Of a DNA stretch of 18,041 nt, positions 14,633 through 18,041 are shown piece after piece. A program made the translations under genes and the position numbers. The stretch lies in the NCBI GenBank assembly GCA_041179465.1, contig JBEGTJ010000034.1:1-18041 (forward strand). The letters run 5' to 3'. The first letter of the stretch is position 1. Each line of letters starts with the position of its first letter. The notes under the pieces were generated by a model. It was not told the origin of the DNA. It saw only the letters and a list, made by a program, of their open reading frames with translations, and ran no database searches. The DNA comes from TMED14 sp041179465. GTDB taxonomy: Bacteria; Bacteroidota; Bacteroidia; Flavobacteriales; Schleiferiaceae.

Positions 14633-14660
14633 AAACTAGTGGCCAGCAACTAGAAACTAC
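14633..14660. repeat. Heptamer tandem block D
   Basis: AAACTAG, TGGCCAG, CAACTAG and AAACTAC are four 7-bp units of the NAACNAG type on the + strand. The gatC stop codon (complement of CTA at 14657-14659) is inside the last unit. Confidence 0.75.
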
Positions 14661-14947
14661 TCGTGTCCCCCGCGCGGAACTCGGAAGTAGTCGCTGTCTG
14701 CCCCGGGGGCGTGGCGCAGGGCGTCGGCATGGCTCAAGGGCTCGGTCGGAACGTCTTCGCGCAGCACGTTTTCGCGGTCGGTCATGTAGACCAGCGGTTC
14801 GACGCCGTCGAGGTCCAGGGCGCGCACCTTGTCGACGAACCCGAGCATCTTTTCGAGGTCTCCGAGCAGCGCGTCGGCTTGGGCCTCGCTGAGTTCGAGC
14901 TTGGCGATGTCGGCGAGCTTGAGGACGTCTTCGCGGGTGAGGTTCAT
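14657..14947 (-). CDS. gatC: Asp-tRNA(Asn)/Glu-tRNA(Gln) amidotransferase subunit C
   Basis: A 96-residue protein of normal family length. The N-terminal helix LTREDVLKLADIAKLELSE and the later LGFVDKVRALDLDGVEPLVY are typical of GatC. C-terminal ENVLREDVPTEPLSHADAL matches the usual tail that wraps the amidase subunit. It is a chaperone-like subunit of the GatCAB complex, which converts misacylated tRNA. The gatA and gatB genes are not in the window. The ATG at 14947 overlaps the plsC stop by 4 bp, so it is probably co-translated with that lipid gene. Confidence 0.92.
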   Translation of the reverse strand: MNLTREDVLKLADIAKLELSEAQADALLGDLEKMLGFVDKVRALDLDGVEPLVYMTDRENVLREDVPTEPLSHADALRHAPGADSDYFRVPRGGHE

Positions 14948-15672
14948 GATTCGGCGGCGTAGCGGTTGAGTTCCGCCAAAATTAGGTCATAAACCTGGGC
15001 GTTGAGCGCGTCGGGATCAGCTCCGGCGGTCTCGATGGGAGCGTGCACGGTGGCGCGAATGCGGCCGGGGAATCCGCCCTGGTTAAAGTCGGGGAAGTGC
15101 CGGCGGTTGTCGGGAAAGGTGATGGGCAGTATGGGGACACCGGCCTCGACGGCGAGCTGGAACGCGCCGTTTTTGAAGGGAGCCAGGCGCACGCGCGGGT
15201 CCTTGGGAATTCCGCCCTCGGGGTAAATGCACATGCCGCTGCCGCGCGCCAGTCGGCGACGGGCCTTCTCGAGCACCTGCCGCTTGGAAGCGATCGAGTT
15301 GCGGTCCACGGTGATGCTGCTGCGCTTAAAAAAGAACCCGAAGAGCGGAAGCTTGGCGAGTTCCGCCTTGCCAATGAACACCGTCGGCGACTTGACCAGG
15401 CGGTAGCAGAACATGACGTCGAGTTCCGACGAGTGGTTGGAAACCACCATGTACGGGCGCGACCAGTCGATTCGGGCCTCGTAGCGGACCTTGCGAATCA
15501 GGCCCATTCCGTTGAGGATCCAGGCGGCCCACAAGCGTCCGAAGCGGTAAAAGCGAGGAAACTGCTCCACGCGCCGGCTGTACCAGAGCAACCACGGGAA
15601 CAGGCCCAGGATGCTCACCAGCATCAGGGCGTAGTACCAGATGTGGTAGGTGATGCCGAAGGCGCGCTTCAT
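14944..15672 (-). CDS. plsC: 1-acyl-sn-glycerol-3-phosphate acyltransferase family protein
   Basis: A 242-residue membrane-associated acyltransferase that would acylate lysophosphatidic acid to phosphatidic acid. A hydrophobic N-terminal segment (about 11-30) is followed by the catalytic NHSSELD (His80, Asp85; HX4D), FFFKRSSITVDR (113-124) as block II, YPEGGIPKD (150-158) as block III and VPILPITF (about 185) as block IV. All four blocks of the family are present. The gatC gene follows with a 4-bp overlap; the 152-bp spacer before it has heptamer repeats but no clear -7 element. Specificity for another acyl acceptor cannot be excluded. Confidence 0.88.
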   Translation of the reverse strand: MKRAFGITYHIWYYALMLVSILGLFPWLLWYSRRVEQFPRFYRFGRLWAAWILNGMGLIRKVRYEARIDWSRPYMVVSNHSSELDVMFCYRLVKSPTVFIGKAELAKLPLFGFFFKRSSITVDRNSIASKRQVLEKARRRLARGSGMCIYPEGGIPKDPRVRLAPFKNGAFQLAVEAGVPILPITFPDNRRHFPDFNQGGFPGRIRATVHAPIETAGADPDALNAQVYDLILAELNRYAAES

Positions 15673-15688
15673 GGGTCGTTGGCTCGAG

Positions 15689-15716
15689 GTTTCTTGTTTC
15701 TTGCTTCTAGTTTGCG
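15689..15716. repeat. Heptamer tandem block E
   Basis: GTTTCTT, GTTTCTT, GCTTCTA and GTTTGCG are consecutive 7-bp units, read on the complement as AAACTAG, AAGCAAG, AAACAAG. The block lies 16 bp upstream of the plsC start. Confidence 0.7.
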
Positions 15717-15745
15717 CGGACTGACACCGAACAACGAACAGGTTT

Positions 15746-15810
15746 CTAGTGCCTAGTTACTCGTGCCGCCGGCGTGGCCGAAAAACCAGTAACTAGAAAC
15801 CAGTACCCCG
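15746..15810. repeat. Inverted pair of heptamer blocks (F1 and F2)
   Basis: F1 is CTAGTGC, CTAGTTA, CTCGTGC (15746-15766). F2 is AAACCAG, TAACTAG, AAACCAG, TACCCCG (15783-15810), in opposite orientation. CTAGTTACT (15753-15761) is fully complementary to AGTAACTAG (15788-15796); an alternative 8-bp pairing joins GTTTCTAG (15742-15749) and CTAGAAAC (15793-15800). The structure lies 15 bp after the accC stop and could be a 3' hairpin of the accBC transcript. Confidence 0.7.
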
Positions 15811-15824
15811 CAATGCAGCGCGTC

Positions 15825-17162
<1,338 letters not shown>

Positions 17163-17174
17163 GGCGCGGGCGAA

Positions 17175-17642
17175 TTAAGCCGGGTCAACCAAGAACAGGG
17201 GCTGGCCGTACTCGACCGGCTTCATGTCGTCGGCGAGGACCTTGACCACCGTGCCTGAAACTTCGCACTCGATTTCGTTGAAGAGCTTCATGGCCTCAAT
17301 GATGCAGACCGTTTGGCCCGCCTTCACCGTGTCGCCCACGTTGACAAACACGGGCTTGTCGGGGCTGGGCTTGCGGTAGAACGTGCCGATCATCGGAGCC
17401 GTTACCGTCACGTACTTGGACGTGTCTTCGGCCGGGGCCGCGGCAGCAGGGGCTGCAACGGGTGCGGCAGCAGGTGCGGCGACCGCGGCGGGTGCGGCGG
17501 CGACCGCCGGGGCTTGGGCGTACACGACGCCGTCGGGGCCCGTCTTGACCGTAATCTTAAAGTCATCCGTCTCGAGGGAAACCTCTTGGGCGCCGCTCTT
17601 GGCGACAAAACGAATGAAATTCTGGAGTTCTTTAAGGTCCAT
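17175..17642 (-). CDS. accB: Acetyl-CoA carboxylase biotin carboxyl carrier protein
   Basis: A 155-residue carrier. An N-terminal segment (about 1-45, MDLKELQNFIRFVAKSGAQ) leads to an Ala/Pro-rich linker (about 47-80) and a C-terminal biotinyl domain with EAMKLFNEIE, whose Lys is the biotinylation site. Many homologues have MM where this has LF after the Lys. The ATG at 17642 is chosen because the family begins here; an in-frame ATG at 17684 would add 14 residues that overlap the terminator arm. A strong terminator just upstream implies its own promoter within about 40 bp; CACTTTTG (17669-17662) is a poor -7 candidate. Confidence 0.95.
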   Translation of the reverse strand: MDLKELQNFIRFVAKSGAQEVSLETDDFKITVKTGPDGVVYAQAPAVAAAPAAVAAPAAAPVAAPAAAAPAEDTSKYVTVTAPMIGTFYRKPSPDKPVFVNVGDTVKAGQTVCIIEAMKLFNEIECEVSGTVVKVLADDMKPVEYGQPLFLVDPA

Positions 17643-17673
17643 AGCTAAGGAGTTAGAGGGGCAAAAGTGCGGC

Positions 17674-17721
17674 GAAAAAAGCAAAAACCCGGCATCAAGG
17701 CCATGCTTGAACCGGGTTTTT
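17674..17721 (-). terminator. Rho-independent terminator after rpmF
   Basis: CCGGGTTTTT (17712-17721) pairs with AAAAACCCGG (17683-17692), with an inner TCAAG/CTTGA stem and a GCCATG loop. On the minus strand the stem is followed by a T-rich stretch (complement of 17674-17687). It lies 31 bp past the rpmF stop and separates rpmF from accB. The symmetric A and T arms would also allow rightward termination. Confidence 0.85.
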
Positions 17722-17752
17722 ATTCACAAAAGGGCGCAAAGGCCCGCAAGCC

Positions 17753-17959
17753 TTAGGCCTCAGCGGCTTCAGCGGGAGCGCTGTTGTCGATAACTACCTT
17801 GCCTTTGTAGTACATCTTGCCCTCGTGCCAGTAGGCGCGGTGCATCAGGTGGGCTTCACCCGTGGCCGAGCACACCGTCAGGGTAGGCATCACGGCCTTG
17901 TCGTGGGTGCGGCGCTTGTCGCGGCGGGTACTGGATTGTCGGCGTTTGGGATGTGCCAT
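17753..17959 (-). CDS. rpmF: 50S ribosomal protein L32
   Basis: A 68-residue basic ribosomal protein. MAHPKRRQSSTRRDKRRTH is the universal L32 start, and TGEAHLMHRAYWHEGKMYYK is typical of the Bacteroidota form. Only one Cys remains (VCSATGE), so it is the form without a zinc ribbon, as usual in this phylum. The tail ends in an Ala/Glu-rich extension (APAEAAEA). It follows the DUF177 gene, the widely conserved arrangement, with a 43-bp gap and no clear promoter in that gap. Confidence 0.96.
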   Translation of the reverse strand: MAHPKRRQSSTRRDKRRTHDKAVMPTLTVCSATGEAHLMHRAYWHEGKMYYKGKVVIDNSAPAEAAEA

Positions 17960-18002
17960 GGTTCCTCAGTTTAAAAGTTCAACGTCTCGTTGGTCAAAAA
18001 TC

Positions 18003-18041
18003 TTACTCTTCTTCGTCGTCTAAAAAGTCCAAATCGAATTC
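18003..18041 (-). CDS. DUF177 (YceD-like) protein, C-terminal end only
   Basis: Only the last 12 codons and the TAA stop lie in the window, reading EFDLDFLDDEEE on the minus strand. The acidic tail and the position directly upstream of rpmF fit the DUF177/YceD family, which almost always precedes rpmF and is linked to ribosome assembly. The identification rests mainly on this position, because too little of the protein is visible for motifs. Confidence 0.6.
   Translation of the reverse strand, partial: EFDLDFLDDEEE

Noticed and set aside
15746..15810. Inverted CTAG-rich blocks considered as IS or MITE ends
   Set aside because: There is no transposase, no target-site duplication was seen, and the same heptamers recur singly in other spacers, so a tandem repeat family explains them better.
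17430..17520. GC-rich GCA/GCG repeat stretch in accB
   Set aside because: It encodes the Ala/Pro-rich linker found in most AccB proteins.

Overview
The window reads as a chromosomal segment of a GC-rich member of the Bacteroidota, probably Flavobacteriia-like. The clues are a Bacteroidota-type ribosomal protein L32, genes mostly without clear Shine-Dalgarno sequences, candidate promoters resembling the Bacteroidota -7 element TAnnTTTG, a Nudix-winged-helix (NrtR-family) regulator beside a sugar operon, and two lipoprotein amylases. No plasmid, phage, IS or CRISPR signature was seen, and no RNA gene was found.

Left two thirds (1-11788): a maltose/maltodextrin utilisation locus joined to glycolysis. 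Seven genes run leftwards from about 9693: pfkA, gapA, a BadF/BadG-type sugar kinase, beta-phosphoglucomutase, GH65 maltose phosphorylase, a large CBM48-like plus GH13 lipoprotein, and a smaller GH13 lipoprotein. Junctions are short or overlapping (GTGA and ATGA overlaps of 4 bp; gaps of 6 to 31 bp), and a strong intrinsic terminator lies at 59-93. Divergent from pfkA run an NrtR-like regulator with a degenerate Nudix box and an SLC45/GPH-like sugar transporter. The 74-bp divergent intergenic region carries two copies of a 16-bp element with an imperfect palindromic core, each overlapping a promoter-like motif. Together the genes would cut starch or maltodextrin outside the cytoplasm, import maltose, phosphorolyse it to glucose and beta-glucose-1-phosphate, convert both to glucose-6-phosphate, and feed two glycolytic steps encoded in the same operon.

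Right third (11950-18041), all on the minus strand: DUF177 (tail only), rpmF, a terminator, accB-accC (acetyl-CoA carboxylase), then plsC-gatC, an SPFH/stomatin-like protein, a TCR/Tet-family MFS transporter and a short NfeD protein.

Two non-coding patterns stand out. First, intergenic spacers at 6152, 11796, 11925, 14633, 15689, 15746 and 15783 hold short tandem blocks of a degenerate 7-bp unit, NAACNAG or its complement CTNGTTN; several blocks supply or abut the stop codon of the neighbouring gene. Second, a 21-bp palindrome-containing element occurs twice with 20 of 21 bases identical, once beyond each outer end of the divergent maltose locus and in the same orientation relative to the gene it follows.
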